The notes under the pieces are model-generated. The model was not told the origin of the DNA. It saw nothing but the letters and a program-made list of their open reading frames with translations, and made no database searches. Positions 1-61,061 of a stretch of 64,000 nucleotides of DNA are shown here, in pieces. Position 1 is the stretch's first letter, and each line of letters starts with the position of its first letter. Source of the DNA: Buxus sempervirens (lineage: Eukaryota > Streptophyta > Magnoliopsida > Buxales > Buxaceae). The stretch is from positions 868,001 to 932,000 of the forward strand of contig OX387192.1 of NCBI GenBank assembly GCA_947561395.2, read 5' to 3'. A program made the translations under genes and the position numbers.

Positions 1-579
1 GTCTACCATCTACTTCTTTTGAGTGACAACTTCTATGCAGAACTTCTTTAAAAGCCCTTGCCCTTTGTTGAAGGACCTTTTTCAAAATGTAAGTCATTGC
101 TCTTGGGAGGGCGATTTGGGAGAGATCTCTTGGGAGGGAAATTTGGGAGATTGCGAAGAGATCTCTTGGGAGCTTGTGTCTTTGTGTCTTTTTGGGTGTG
201 TGGCTCGAGGCTCGTATCCTAGTTTTGAGGATTGATTAGGCGGTTCAGCTCAAACTACAGCGATTTGATCCCTTTTTTGGTGGTTTTGTGCTACTCCCCC
301 TGGTTTCCTCTTTTGGTTTCGGCTTTGGTGTTGTCATCCTGTCTAGCCATTGATCGAGTTCCGGGTTCAATCTCTCAACAACCCCTTCTCAATCTCTTCG
401 GTTTTTCTCTCGCATTCTCCATCTTTAGTGCCTGATTCTCCTTGGTTGTTGTTTTCAGAGTGGCTCTCTTTGTTTTCGGGCTGGGAGATCTTAGGGTCTT
501 TCGCTAGGGTTCTAGTCTAGCTATAAACTAATTTCATCTTCCTAGTGGGTTGTTTCCTTGTTCTTTATCTGAGTGTGTC

Positions 580-1290
580 ATGGAGGATATCTCTAACAAT
601 TTGCACCAACTTACCATTCCCTCAAGATCAGATAGGCTTTTCAAGTTGTCACATGAGGAAAAGGAGAGTTTGGTTTCCAAATGGAGATTTCTTCTACTCA
701 TTGAGGTTCTGATTGCCTCCCCTTATATTATGGTGATGAAAAATCTTGCCGAAAGGACGTGGAAATTGGTCAAAATTCATTCTTATTCTCAGATATCTTT
801 GAATTGTTTTTTGCTATCGGTCTCCTCTAAGAAAGAGATTGAGGCGATTCTTTATTCTCAGCCGTGGTTCCTAAATGGTAATTTATGTTTCATGGCACAA
901 GTGGAGAATGTTGATGACATTGAAAGGTTTGAGATCCTGTCAATAACAATTTGGATGCAGCTGCATAACATGCCTAGGCCGTTGATGGATGCGGATTTTG
1001 TTAGAAGGCTTGGAAATGAGTTTGGGCAGATGCTAGAAGTGGAAATCCCATAGACCCCTAAGTTTTTGCATGCTTGTCTCAAGATCAAACTCCAACTGTC
1101 AAACCCCCTTCCTTTTGGAATTTTTGTGGAATCCTTGGATTCTACACAGATTTGGGTGGATTTTTTTTTGAGAGAATGCCTATCTTCTATTTTTCTTGTG
1201 GTTTTGTAGGGCATTTGATCACTTCTTGCAAGAATAGTCCATCAGGTGGTCAAATTAGTTGCTCGGCTGGGTTTGTGCCCAGGTATTGAG
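580..1290 (+). pseudogene. LINE-A ORF1 (DUF4283-like nucleic-acid-binding protein), broken
   Basis: Reading from the ATG at 580, about 158 codons stay open to a stop at 1051. They show the DUF4283 pattern: a W-x-L start, a QPWFLNGN segment and a WMQLHNMP segment that precedes the linker. After the stop, 1170-1240 encodes a degenerate CCHC knuckle (CGFVGH...C) in which the first expected Cys is Tyr. In plant L1 elements this protein binds the element RNA. The premature stop and the lost Cys indicate a non-functional copy. Downstream 1290-1990 holds only broken ORF1 tail sequence. Confidence 0.7.
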
Positions 1291-1990
1291 CTAAGAATAC
1301 TATTCCTTGTTGGCGGCATCAAAAGGATCTACTGAATCAACTTGCAAAAGACAGTGATGATTGGAAAGTGCAATCAGCTACCAGGTCGAATATGCTCAAT
1401 GAGACTCTTTTCTTTGAGTCAAACCAGAAGAGTCCAGTTGAATCATTGCCTATGGATCTGAGGGAGATGGTTCAGCCTGATGGGCTGGGCCCAATTGTTG
1501 AAGGTCAAGGTTATGGGGTTGATGAAAAGGTTATTATGGCCATTGTTTCGAAATTGTCTAGCAACTCTCATGGGCCTTTCTCCTTTTTTGCCATATGTAG
1601 CCTAGCTGGTTCCTCAGGTGGGCCTACAATTAATCTATTATTAACCGATTTTTTCAAGACCATTATGCAATAAAAGAGTGCTCAAACTGGCTTCCATCTA
1701 TCGGCTACTCCTCACTTGTTGCTGACTGAGAACAAAGAAAAGAACCCGTTTGCCTTATCTAATCGGCCGAAAAGACATTAGCGAAAATCTATCTCCATTT
1801 GTTCCATGACACATAAGGATGAGGACATGGAACAACTAACACCAAAGGAAGCTAGTCAACCATCCAAGAAGAGGAAGTTTGAATAATCCCATGTTGCTCA
1901 ATCAGTTGAGCATAAGTCAAGACCCATCAATCCCTGCATCTCTTCTCCCCCTATTTCTCCTGGGGTCCACCTGGCGTTGAGCCCTCCCAA

Positions 1991-4900
1991 ATGAAGTTTA
2001 TCTTCTGGAACTGTCACGAACTTGGTCAGTCTGCGACACAGCAACACCTAAAAGACCAAGTGTCAACTCACAGTCCAGATATGGTTATCCTATTTGAAAC
2101 TTTTGCAAAATCTCCTCTAGCCAATAAAGTGGCTAGGAATCTCAATTTTGCTAAGAATTTTGTATTACCTTCGATGAACTGTAGAGAAGGATTCATTATT
2201 TTGTGGAATAATGATTATATAATCAATATATTATCTCATTTTGATTGGATGATCCTGTTTCAGGTTAGTCACAAAGGTAAGAATTGGATTAATTTATTTA
2301 TTCATGCAAATTCCAATGCATCAATTCAGGAAGACCAATGGAATACTATCAGTCAAATGGAGGCGCATTTTTCCTAACCTTGGATGCTGTTAGGTGACTT
2401 TAATGCGATGCTGCATTCGACTGAAAAATGTGGTGGCACTAAACTTCCTGCTAGACATGTGAGACCCCAGATTCTTGACCATTTGCTTAAGTGCTAATCA
2501 AGAGGTATTTAGCAAGTCCTAACAAATAGAAGTTTATATTGTGAAGGTGAATTGGGAGGAGCCCAAACTTGAAGCCAGCCAAGTGCCTAAGTCCAGGTTT
2601 ATCAGAAATGGGTAAAGGTAAGCCTTCCTTCTATTTGAGCAATTCCTAAGTTATTAGATAAATTCATTCCATGAGAGAGAGAATGGCTAAGTGGTAATTT
2701 GTTGTGTGCAATAGGAGGAGAATGGCAAGGTTGAAATTTCTTGTGTCTTGAGGGAGAAGGGCAATCTTGGAAGTTATTTTTAACAAATGGGGAAAAATTG
2801 CTTAAGTCTTGCCCTATTCGTGTAACCCCCAAAAGTGAGCAACTCTTCTCTTCATCTTCTTCTTCCACTCCCTCTTCTCCTCTCATTCTCTACATTCTCT
2901 TCATCTCTTCACCCTCTTTCCATCTCTTGTTAAGTTACTTGAAGGGAGCTCTTGATAAAGAAGAAAGAGAACCCAAGAGCTTGGTTATCTTCAGTTGGTG
3001 AAGCTTGGGGGATTGAGGAGAATCAACTCAAGAGGCACAAGAAGTGCTGCTTGTGGCTTGTTGTAGGAGCAAGAACACTTGCTTGGTTGATTGTTAGAGG
3101 TAAGCAACACCCTCCCAACCTAAATTTTCGTTTTTCTCATTTCCGTATGCAATGTGTGAAATTGGGGGTTTTTGTGTAAACTTGATTTCCTTGCAAATAG
3201 GAGAGGGATTTGTTAAGGGTTTGATAAATAATAGGTATCCACACATTCTAGAGACAATTTAGAGACCCAAAACCATAGAAATAAGTAATATTGAAGAAAA
3301 CCTAGAAAGTTGCGAAATTCAGAAAAATCACAACCTAGAAAATCGCCAGGGCGCCTAACAGAGCACTCGAGTGCGATGTCAAGCGCCCATTATAAATTCT
3401 AGGCCACTCATTGGCACTCGAGCGCCCCGCTTGTGTTTTTTTTTTTAAATTCAGAACCCGAGAGCTGATTTTCAGGCTAAGCCGGGCGCCCAAACCAGCG
3501 CTCGAGCGTGCATTCAGGCGCCCTAGTCAGATTTTAAGAAATTTGGGATTTTAGTACAAATCCAACTACAGATTGGTTTTATATGAATCCAACCCATGTA
3601 CAAATAGGATTTAAGTGTCTAGGATGTACCCACTGGAATCATCTCAAAATTCCAAACAACCAAGATTTTGGGTACGTTCTACTGAAATAGGTTTATTGAG
3701 AGTGTATGTTCCAGATTGTTATAGGAATGGGATAATTTCATTCCACCACTTAGAACACCTTCCAAATGATCCTTGAAAGTAGAAAACCAAAGCCCAATTA
3801 AAGTTGTACCTATTTCCAAAGATTTGGGGCCTAGGTTACCCAAGTAAGGTGTGAAATGCAAGATTTAACGCCGTAAATGTAACTTTTTGTTATTGATTAT
3901 TCTTGTAAGCATGTGATCTATTTTAGGGCATTGGCCCATTTGTTTGGCATGATATGAAAGGGGCATTGGCCCGCTATTGATGTTATTTATATGGAGGACA
4001 GTGGCCCGAGTTCCATGAGATAATGAAAAAGGGCTTGGCCCAAGATTGACTCGGGTAAGGCTATGAGCTACCCTTGAGATTATACATGTATGATGGCATG
4101 ATTTGACACATGGAATTGATTGAATGAACAATCTTAAGTTGTGGATCCATAAATTTAAGTAGGTGTGTTTGTATATAATGCTATGACCAAGTTACATTAT
4201 GTTAGTATATATTGTTATATCATCCCAGCACCAAGCAACATTGGTGGCCGATGCCCATTGCTACAGGGAATCAGCATGGATGCCTATACGTCAAGGGTAA
4301 TCGGCGTATGGATGCCTAACGTCAAGGGTAATCAACATTGGATGCCTAGCCACCATGAGGAATCGGTGAAGCTAGATGGGGTCATGTGCACTATGTATTA
4401 AACACCCTAAAAAACAAAGTGATAAGAATAAATGTATGATTGTTTATTAATGGTTGAATTGTACACCAAAGCACAGATTTGCACTATATGTCTTGCACTG
4501 AATTGTTGACGCTTTAACTAGTATTTCAACTACCTGTATATCATGATTTCTTCGGAATGATATTAGCCTAAACTGTGTTTTTATCGAGCATGCATGTGTT
4601 ACTTACTGAGACATTCGTCTCATAAGTTGTTTTATTGTTTTGCTTTCAGAGCCATCGACGTCCAGTGTAAAGGACCAGATTGGGGACAGAGAAAAGGACA
4701 ATGCACCAGGGTATAGAGAGGAGGATTTTTACCGACCTACATAGGACCTTACTTTTCTTATACATTATAGTTGTATATTTTTGGACTTGTAAACCTTATA
4801 ACTGGGAGGAGTGATTAGAACCTATCTTTTGTAATAGCCAAATTAGCATGTGTTTAACTTTGTAAGTCCATCCACGAGACTTGTTATATCTCTTTTATTT

Positions 4901-7900
4901 ATATACATACACTTTTGATACGCACATGCCTAAACTATTCTATCACTTGCACTTGTTAGGAAAAATTTTAAATTAGTTGCATTTTTATTGGGTCGAAAGA
5001 CCAACCCGTGACAACCAAGGACAAGTGGATGCCTTGGAGAGGCATACCTGGTTCTGGGTCGTTACAAGACAGGTGGAGAATTTCAGAAACATGATTCATA
5101 ACTGCTACTTGACAAAGATAGCCACGCACGACCCTTGGTTCACTTGGACAAATGGTCAGCAGGGATTAAGAAGAATCTCGGAAAAGCTTGATAGAGTCTT
5201 CTTCTCAACTGATCTTTTTGAGATTTTTCCACACTCGATAGTTTTTGCCCAACCAATCATTTCATCTGATCATTGTCCAGTGGTAGTCAATCTGCTTCAC
5301 AACACCAAAGGAAAATCAAGACCCTTTAGGTTCAACTCTTTTTGGGTTCAAGAAGAGACATGCTTTCAAACCATTGCTGATTCTTGGAAGCGCTCATCTT
5401 TGCAAGATGCAAGCTGTTCTATGCAAAGAAGGTTACAAAATTTGAAGGTGGATCTAAAATACTGGAATAAGGAATTGGTTGGTAACATCCATACAAAGAA
5501 ATCATAGCTCCTGGTTAAAATAATAGGATTACAATCGAAGATTGAAGTATTAGATGAGATTGGGCAAAGTGAAGAAGAGAGAAAGCTTCAAAAAGAATAT
5601 ACTCAAATTCTTAAGCAATAGGAAAGTTTGTAGGCACAAAAATCTCGAGTGATGTGGTTAAGGGAGGGAGATCAAAACACCAATTTTTTCCACAGAACCA
5701 CTCTGATAAGGCGACAAAGGAATTTCATTTACTCATTGAAGGATGAAAATGGCATGGAAGTCTCAAATAGGACCCAGTTGGAAAGGCTGGTTGTGTCCCA
5801 CTTCAAAAAAATTTATCAAGCCCAACCACAATGGAATCTATCGGAAATGACAGGATTTATTCCCTGTAAAATCTCACCAGAGCAGAATGAAACTATCAAC
5901 CAATTGCCTTCCCTGCAAAAATGTGGAAAACGGTTCAGACTATGGGCCCTTTAAAAGCCCCAGGCCCGGATGGATTTCAAGGACTTTTTTACAAGTCCTA
6001 TTGGGAAATTATTGGCGATGAGGTGGTAAAAATAGTTCAAGATTTTTTTAGGTATCGCATCTTACCACAAGATTTAAATCATTCGTATATATGCCTAATA
6101 CTTAAAAAGCTTCATCTTAGAAATTTAAATGATTTCTGGCCTATCAATAAGTGTAATTTTTTGTTTAAGCTTATCACAAAAATTTTGGTTAATAGAATTA
6201 GGCATCATCTCTGTGATATGATTTCCCCCTAACAAACTGCGTTTGTGCCTAACCGATCCATTAGGGATAACACTCTCATCAATCATGAGGTGGCTCACTG
6301 TTTCAGAAAGAAAAAAAAGAAAGAAGAACAAGAATTCAAAGGATCACAGGATTAAATCAGCCTCTCAAGTTATGTTTGCACTTAAATTAGATTTTGCTAA
6401 AGCTTATGACAAATTAAGCTGGTCTATTCTCAAATAGGTGCTAGTGGCTCGTTTCAATGCAAATGTGGTGAACATGATAATGGAATGCGTAACCTCTATT
6501 ACTTACAATGTGTTATTGAATGGTAAGCCTGTCAATCATTTTTCTGCTGGGTGTGGAATTCGTCAAGGTGACCCCCTTTCCCCCTATTTTTTTTTATGTT
6601 GTGTCAACAAGTCTTATCTTTAGCTCTTACTTGTGCTAAGAATGATGAGAGAACAAGGGGCATTTCTTTGAAAAAGGGTGTGGTATATCTCTAAATCATC
6701 TTATGTATGCGGATGATGTGTTCATTTATAGTCACACAACTGAGAGAGAGGCACATACCACTGTTAGAATTTTACATAAATATTGTGTAGAATCTGGACA
6801 ATCCATTAATAAAGATAAAACTTCCTTGTGTTTCAGTAGCAATACAAGCAACCAAAAAAGAGCAAAGATATGTCATATGATGGGGATTCAAGGAAAGCAG
6901 AAACAGGGGAAGTATTTGGGGCTACCCATCCTTGAAAGAAGGCCTAAAGCAAGGGACTGCGAGGAGCTGTTAAATAAAATATCCAATAGATTGGATGGGT
7001 GGAAGAGTTTTCTTTTGTCTCAAATGGGTAGAGTGGTTCTTATTAATTCTATTTTAAATGCCCAACCACTACATTTCATGAACTACTTTTATTACCACAG
7101 GACACTGCAAAACAAAATTGATGGTTTGGCTCGAGGCTTTTTCTGGAAAAGAAACAAAGAAAATACCCAAGCTTTACATAGTGTCTATTGGGAGAAGATT
7201 ACCTTGCCGTGGAGAAATGGAAGTCTTAATGTCAAGAGAATGAACCTCATGAATAAATCACTAATTCTCAAAGCGGCTTGGAATTTGACTACAAAAAGGA
7301 AAGGCATCTGGGATGTGCTAATAAAAGACACTTACTTCCCTCATCATAATTTCCTTGAGGCAGCATTACATCACAAACAGTCGTTTGGATGGTATTAGAT
7401 GAAAAATATGGCGGAATGGATATGAAAAGAAAGTGGTTAAACAATCACCAATGGAGTAGAAATAAGTATTCTTCAAGACAATTGGGTTCAAGGAATAGAT
7501 CAAAATCTCCAAGTCCAGAAAAACCATCATATGTTCAATTTGATGACCGTAAATCAGCTGCTGCATCCGATGCTCAACACTTGGAATAATAGCCTGTTAG
7601 CCCAATTTTGGAATGAGGAAACAGTCCATAAAATCAGCTCTACACAGGTTTGTCCCTCCTTACGAAATGACATTAGACAGTGGAAAGGCATTGCACAAGG
7701 TACGTTCTCCGTTGCTTCTGCATATAGAGCCTTTGCGGGAATTTTTGGTAACAACTCTAACTCCTTATGGTTAAAGGTTTGGCATTTAAGTGTTCTAGCA
7801 AAGTGAAAATATTCTTATGGAAAATCCTTCATGATGCTCTCCCAACTGGTGATCTTTGGAGGACTAGGATAGGCAGAGTGGATAATTCATGCTATTTGTG

Positions 7901-8653
7901 CAGAGAGCATGTGGAGACAACGGAGCACCTTTGTCTACAGTGTCCCTTCACTCGAGTTGTTTGCTTTAAAGCTATAGGAGGGACTGCTCAAAGCCTTGGG
8001 GCCCAAAACAACTCCTTACAATGGTTCAAACACATAGCTTCTTTAAAGCTACCTACAAATGATGTTAAAATGATGGATCTCTTAACAAATGTGGCAAATT
8101 TCGGGTGGACGGTGTGGAACAACAGAAATGGGGCAATGTTTAATGGAAAAAGCCAATCAGTCAACAACACATGTAGGACCTTCAGAAAACAACAGGAGGA
8201 ATCAATCATGTTACATATTTAATCTAAAACAGCAGAGCAGCACAACATAGAAAGATCCATTCACTAGAAGTAACCTTTTTACCCATTTGTGAAAGTCAAT
8301 TTTGATGGAGCATGGAGAGCATAAAAAAGAAGATCAGCTACTAGTGGAGTGTGTAAAGACCATACAAGCAGATTTCTGGGAGGATTTGCTTCTTGGGTGG
8401 AAGCTGATTCAGCACTCCAAGCAGAAGCTATGAGTGCGTTAGAAGGGATGAAGCTAGCAAAGGCTTTGGGACACTCTCATGTAATACTAGAAGGTGATTC
8501 ATTGGTGATTATCAACCTTTTATCACAGAGAAGTGGTATGTTTCCTTGGAAGATCTTTGGGATATTATCAGAAGTCCAAGCTCTATGCAGAAACTTCCAA
8601 ATGGTTATTTTTCTCATAGATGCATGGAAGGAAACTAGTTGGCAGACGTCTTG
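1991..8653 (+). pseudogene. LINE-A ORF2: endonuclease, reverse transcriptase, RNase H
   Basis: The endonuclease starts MKFIFWNCHELG at 1991 and has the GDFN motif near 2392. It resumes after the solo LTR at 5072 and contains SDHCPVVV near 5270. The reverse transcriptase shows KAPGPDGF (about 5953), FAKAYDKLSW (about 6395), GIRQGDPLSP (about 6560) and MYADD (6703). A zinc-binding region with CYLCREHVETTEHLC lies at about 7890, and an RNase H-like segment with AEAMSALEG and EGDS lies at 8400-8520. Stops at 2375, 6232, 6437 and 6623 plus frameshifts near 5940, 7400 and 7570 break it. Residues are recognisable family motifs; inactivity is inferred from the breaks. Confidence 0.85.
2458..5066. mobile_element. 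Solo LTR, about 2.6 kb, Ty3/gypsy (Tekay/Del-like) type
   Basis: It starts TGTGAGACCCC and ends GGGTCGTTACA, an imperfect inverted pair with the TG..CA ends expected of an LTR. It is flanked by an exact 5-bp target duplication, AGACA, at 2453-2457 and 5067-5071. It contains no gag or pol coding. The terminal GGGTCGTTACA is typical of chromovirus Tekay-type LTRs in plants; that subfamily call is inference. Removing it and one AGACA joins the LINE-A endonuclease reading frame without a gap. Small ORFs inside are not convincing genes. Confidence 0.88.
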
Positions 8654-8800
8654 AGAAATTTTGCGTTAGACGAGTTCTCTTGTTGCTGGATTCATTCTTC
8701 CCCCTCCTTTTTACAGTTTCAATTATTATCAGACAATCTTAATGTACCTTTTATTCGGGCTTCATATAATCTAGTGTGCTTACCCAAAAAAAAAAAAAAA

Positions 8801-8981
8801 TTAACCAGACCTCAATGTTTTAAAACCGGACCAAACCGGTGGGTCAAACCGGTTGAGTTGTGACTCTGCCTCTCTAACGGTTCGATTCGATTTCAATGCA
8901 GATGATGGCCTTACTGCAACAAAGATTCAGAAACAGAAGAGCCCGCCATTGTCCTCTCTGTCTCTGTCTCTGTCTCTAGTC
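8801..8981 (+). promoter_or_regulatory. DEG10 proximal promoter and 5' leader
   Basis: Only 181 bp separate the LINE-A poly(A) from the chosen DEG10 ATG, so the promoter or 5' UTR must overlap transposon DNA or be very short. The stretch contains a CCGG-rich hAT remnant (8813-8857) and a TCTCTG-type pyrimidine repeat at 8953-8979, a common plant core-promoter or leader feature. I see no clear TATA box. An in-frame upstream ATG at 8853 would add 43 residues, but these do not look like a targeting peptide. Confidence 0.5.
8813..8857 (+). repeat. hAT-like terminus with ACCGG repeats
   Basis: The segment begins CAATGTTTTAAAACCGG and has three further CCGG-type words (ACCGGACC, AACCGGTGGG, AACCGGTTGAG). 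It matches the start and word content of the MITE at 12329-13014. No partner end or target duplication was found, so it is a remnant or solo end. Confidence 0.45.
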
Positions 8982-57467
<48,486 letters not shown>

Positions 57468-58654
57468 GTGAATGCATATTCTATTTCCTGCCTTTGTCAA
57501 TTTGTTCTGTTCCCCCTCGACTAGGAGGAGAAGAGTATAGGAAGGTTTATTCATAGCATGATTTACATGTCAGCAAATATTGTTCCACACTAGCCTGCCT
57601 GCACCAGGAATGGAGGGGACTGGTGTAGTTCAAGGTGCGTCACACAAATGAGTTATGAATATGAAAAAAGAAATGAAAAAGGAAAGAACTCTTTTTTGGT
57701 CAGTATATACCACTATTAGATTGGTTCAACTGATGATAACTGAACCAGCATTCTTATGACTTATGACTGATTCCCAATAATTGAATCTTACTTTGAGCCT
57801 CAATCATTAAATGGGGAGGAGGGGAGGAAAACACAATCTAAGAGAGGGGATAGAACCTTCAAAATCTTTCCTTCAAAGGAAAAAGGTAAAAACTAAAACA
57901 TAAAAAAGGAAAGAGTACAGCTCTGTCTTTTTTTTTTTTTATGTGAAATAAGACGCAAAAAATATTTTCAATGGAAAATGTATTTTTAAAGTATTTTATT
58001 TCATGTAAAACTATATATAAATATATTTAATTTTCCAAAAATAAGTCAATTTTCTGAAAAATGACATACCTTTCAAAATCTTGCATGTCATTTGCCGGGA
58101 AATCAAAATTAAATGAGACACCACCAGTAGCATCAAACCACCACTTCTTCCACCACCAACACGAGCATACCACCACCACCACCACCATCGTTATTACCAA
58201 TATTACCGCCATCTCCAACTCCACCAACTACGACGACCACAACCACCCACACTGACCCCTATTGCATCCCTGCTGCCAGTGGCCTCAACTGCACCACCCA
58301 ACGCACCCCAAAGCCCACCACCCCCACCCACCCACATTTTAGCTGTCAAACAATTTGCTCGAAAAGAAGTTCTTTCTCATTATATAGACGTCAAAGATTA
58401 ATTACAGCATTTAAGACTTCTTAATCTAAGCATGTAATCGCTGCAATACAGCCTAATCTAAGCATTTAATCATTACAAGACAACCTAAGTGTGGAAAGAA
58501 TATTTTAAATCAAATCTCTATTCACTGCAGTAAATGTTGGTGATAGGCTTTCATTGACATCTAGTCAACAGTAGGTTGCCATTGACAGTTGGTAACAGGG
58601 CTGTCATTGATAGCTAGTCAACAGCTGGCCTTGATGGTGGCCCCCACAACCATT

Positions 58655-59000
58655 GCCATGGCTTTAAAACTTGGTTGGGACTGAGTCGTGTCCGCCCTTA
58701 CCTTTTCCCATACCTTTCCCTTGTACCATAAAAACTAAAGAAATCAATGGACTTCGCCAAACTCAGCTTGACTCAGATGGTACTGAGTTGGCTAAATCTC
58801 AGGCGCTGCCCGCTTGGTACTGCCTGAGAGTCCTGGTTTTAGAAAAGTCAGAAAAACAAGAGGAAGAAGAAGAATAAAGAAAGAAGAAAATGATGAGGAG
58901 GAATAAAAAGAAGAAAAGGAGGTACCAGATGGTATCTTATGGTACCAGTGGTATTTACTGGTATCGGCCACGACTGGTATTAATACCAATAATGAGGTTT
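58655..59000. repeat. hAT-like repeat with GACTGAGTC and GGTATC/GGTACCA words
   Basis: It starts CCATGGCTTTAAAACTTGG. Then come GGGACTGAGTCG, ACTCAGCTTGACTCAG and TACTGAGTTGG. A second word block (58920-58985) is built of GGTACCAGATGGTATC-type sequence, and it ends near ATGAGGTTTTCAATTC. No 8-bp duplication was found; it may be two overlapping elements. Confidence 0.4.
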
Positions 59001-59354
59001 TCAATTCTGACCACCATTGCAGCCCTCATGCCACAATCCCTACCAAACCAACCATCACAACCACCTCCATTGAAATCCCAATCCTTGTCCCGACCGCTAC
59101 ACATACTGTCCTGAACCTGAATGTTGTTTAGGATTTGTTATGCTGTTCCATTGAAGTTTTGCTGCCACATCAACATTCTCTAGGTTTCTCATGCTGCCAT
59201 GCCCAAAAATTCCAAAATTTTTTTATAAATTTAAGAAAATTGGAAAAAAAAAAAAAGTCAAAATAATTGAAAAAAAAAATGAAAAGCTTAAAAATTAGAA
59301 AAAATTTTATTGATGTGAAATAGATTCAAATAACGCAATATATGCATAACTAGA

Positions 59355-59455
59355 AAAAAAAGGGCTAGTCCAATGTACAAGGCTCCCACCACTGTGTAGG
59401 GTTTGGGGAGGGTATGATGTACATAGCCTTACCCCTACAAGCGAAGAGGCGCATA
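59355..59455 (-). mobile_element. Au-like SINE fragment
   Basis: Wording such as AAGGCTCCCACCACTGTG, GGGTTTGGGGAGGGTATGA and GTACATAGCCTTACCCCTAC matches the 3' half of plant Au SINEs in reverse complement, as remembered. The tRNA-like half with A and B boxes is not recognisable. (AAAT)n follows at 59460-59478. Confidence 0.6.
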
Positions 59456-60077
59456 ACCAAAAAATAAATAAATAAATAAGTAGGGGACTCTCCAACCAAA
59501 CAAAGACACTTGTCCTAGCTAGAATTAACATGCATCCATATTGCTATAATGCCAGTGGTACTACTTTATGTTATATGATACCTAAAAGATTGTTGATATT
59601 GCTACATGTGATGTTTATACTCGTATTGGTTATGGGTTTGTGCCCAGGAGTTGGATCCACATAACCCTAGGACTCAGGATATGGCGACTCAGCTTAGAAG
59701 TATCCTAAATTTGGTTTTGATACTTTGGTTCAGCTAAAAAAATCCAAATAAATATTACAAAGCATACCAAAAGTTGAGCTTTTTCTTGGGTTTCGTTTTT
59801 TTTTCTCATTATTTTTATTTTTAGTTCATTGCTTGCAATTTTTAAGTTTGAGAATATATAGAATCTCTATAAAATCTTTTTTTTTTGTTTGTTTTTTGTA
59901 TTTTTTTGTTTTTTGTTTTTGGTGTTTGATTCCTTACTTGAAAGTTGATTACTTGATATTTCATTCCCCCTTTTTTCTCTTCATGGTTTGCCAAGAGAAT
60001 AGGTGTAGGATCTAACATGTATCCTGTACCGATACAGCCATACCCATATTGTGTCTTGTTGACTTCATATTTTGGGT

Positions 60078-60358
60078 TAAGGCTTTCTATCTCGTGCCAA
60101 TGGAAATTTCGCCAAGGGAATTTGGCAATATGTTTCCAAAATGTGAGAAAATTTTGCAAGTTTTCTGAAATGTGAGAAAAAAAAGGGTGAAATGTCATTA
60201 AAATGATGGAATTTCAATTTGTGAATTTCACTTGGTTGATGCAAAATCAAGTTTTTTTCTCTCTATTTAGTGACATACATGTAGTTTCATGCCATTAGGT
60301 ACCAACATGACTGAAATTTTTTCGGTTTGAGCAAAGCTTTGGTGAAACTGCAAACACT
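60078..60358. repeat. hAT-like remnant with GAAATTTCGCC words
   Basis: Left part AAGGCTTTCTATCTCGTGCC then GGAAATTTCGCCAAGGG. The right end read inward is CATAGTGTTTGCAGTTTCACC, like the end of the element at 60544. No matching 8-bp flank was seen. Confidence 0.4.
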
Positions 60359-60543
60359 ATGATGGAATATAATACCTTTCTTGTCTCTACCTCGGCGAGC
60401 CTGCTACCTTTGTTCCACAGCTATTCAATTAATGATATTGCGCGATGTTGGGCTTCTTTTTGCTTCTAGGATGTTGATGAGTTGGGCTTGTGGTGCATAC
60501 AGATTTCTATTATTGCTTCTGTTGGGGGGTTGTCACACTGTAC

Positions 60544-60878
60544 CAGTGTTTACAGTTTTGGCAGCACGCCGCAGCGTGCCGTCAAAATTTCGTTTTTTGA
60601 GTGATGGCAATGCGTTTCGACGCAAGGAAATTGCTTAGTTGCAAATCGATCGATTTTTGCGGTGTGTCGAGCGAAATGGGGCGAAACAACATAAATTGTT
60701 AATTTTTATTAGCGATTTTTTTGCGGCGTGCCAGCAAAATTTCGACAAAATAAAAAAAAAATCAATTTTTTCTCCAGTTTTTGCTTTCTTGATTTTTCCA
60801 GCATTTCGTCGACACGCCGCCGACGTGCCAATTTTTTAGGGGTCGACACGCCCAACGGCACCGAAACTCAAAACCTTG
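60544..60878. mobile_element. hAT-type MITE, 335 bp, with GCGAAA and CGACACGCC words
   Basis: Exact 8-bp duplication CACTGTAC at 60536-60543 and 60879-60886. Ends CAGTGTTTACAGTTTTGG and, inverted, CAAGGTTTTGAGTTTCGG. The arms repeat GCACGCCGCAGCGTGCCG, GTCGAGCGAAATGGGG, GCGGCGTGCCAGC and GTCGACACGCC. Non-coding. Confidence 0.9.
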
Positions 60879-61061
60879 CACTGTACCTCCATGACCTGTT
60901 CTATGTTACGTGAGTGATTCACCTTGTTCCATTATGCCCATAAGTTGGCCCTCTGAGCTATTGTGATGGTGCTATTATGTGGGTAATTTGGGTAGATATA
61001 GCTATGGTTGTGGTTGGTATGTAGTTTGCCCCTTGGGTGGTGTTAAGGAAATAAATATGTT

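Larger units (their letters stand above)
1..8800 (+). mobile_element. L1-type LINE-A, decayed, 5' end not located
   Basis: Non-LTR retrotransposon in the DEG10 sense direction. In order it shows an ORF1 with a DUF4283-like domain, an apurinic endonuclease domain, reverse transcriptase, a zf-RVT type zinc-binding region and a C-terminal RNase H fold. It ends in 15 A residues (8786-8800). Many stops and frameshifts show it is dead. A solo LTR (2458-5066) splits the endonuclease. I found no target-site duplication for the base sequence after the poly(A), so the true 5' end may lie before the window; positions 1-579 look like 5' leader but cannot be assigned firmly. Confidence 0.85.
57468..61040 (+). 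other. DEG10 intron 4, first part
   Basis: It begins GTGAAT. It contains a CCACCA-rich stretch (58120-58330), short direct repeats (CTAATCTAAGCAT at about 58420 and 58452; AGTCAACAG at about 58562 and 58615) and the MITE and SINE pieces listed separately. 57480-58100 and 59480-60070 show nothing else. Confidence 0.8.

Noticed and set aside
8853-8981. In-frame upstream ATG as the DEG10 start
   Set aside because: The extra 43 residues hold acids and a low-complexity Ser-Leu run, not a targeting signal; the ATG at 8982 gives a clear presequence.
57900-58020. LTR or SINE start at the T-run near 57925
   Set aside because: No TG..CA ends, duplication or A/B boxes were found.
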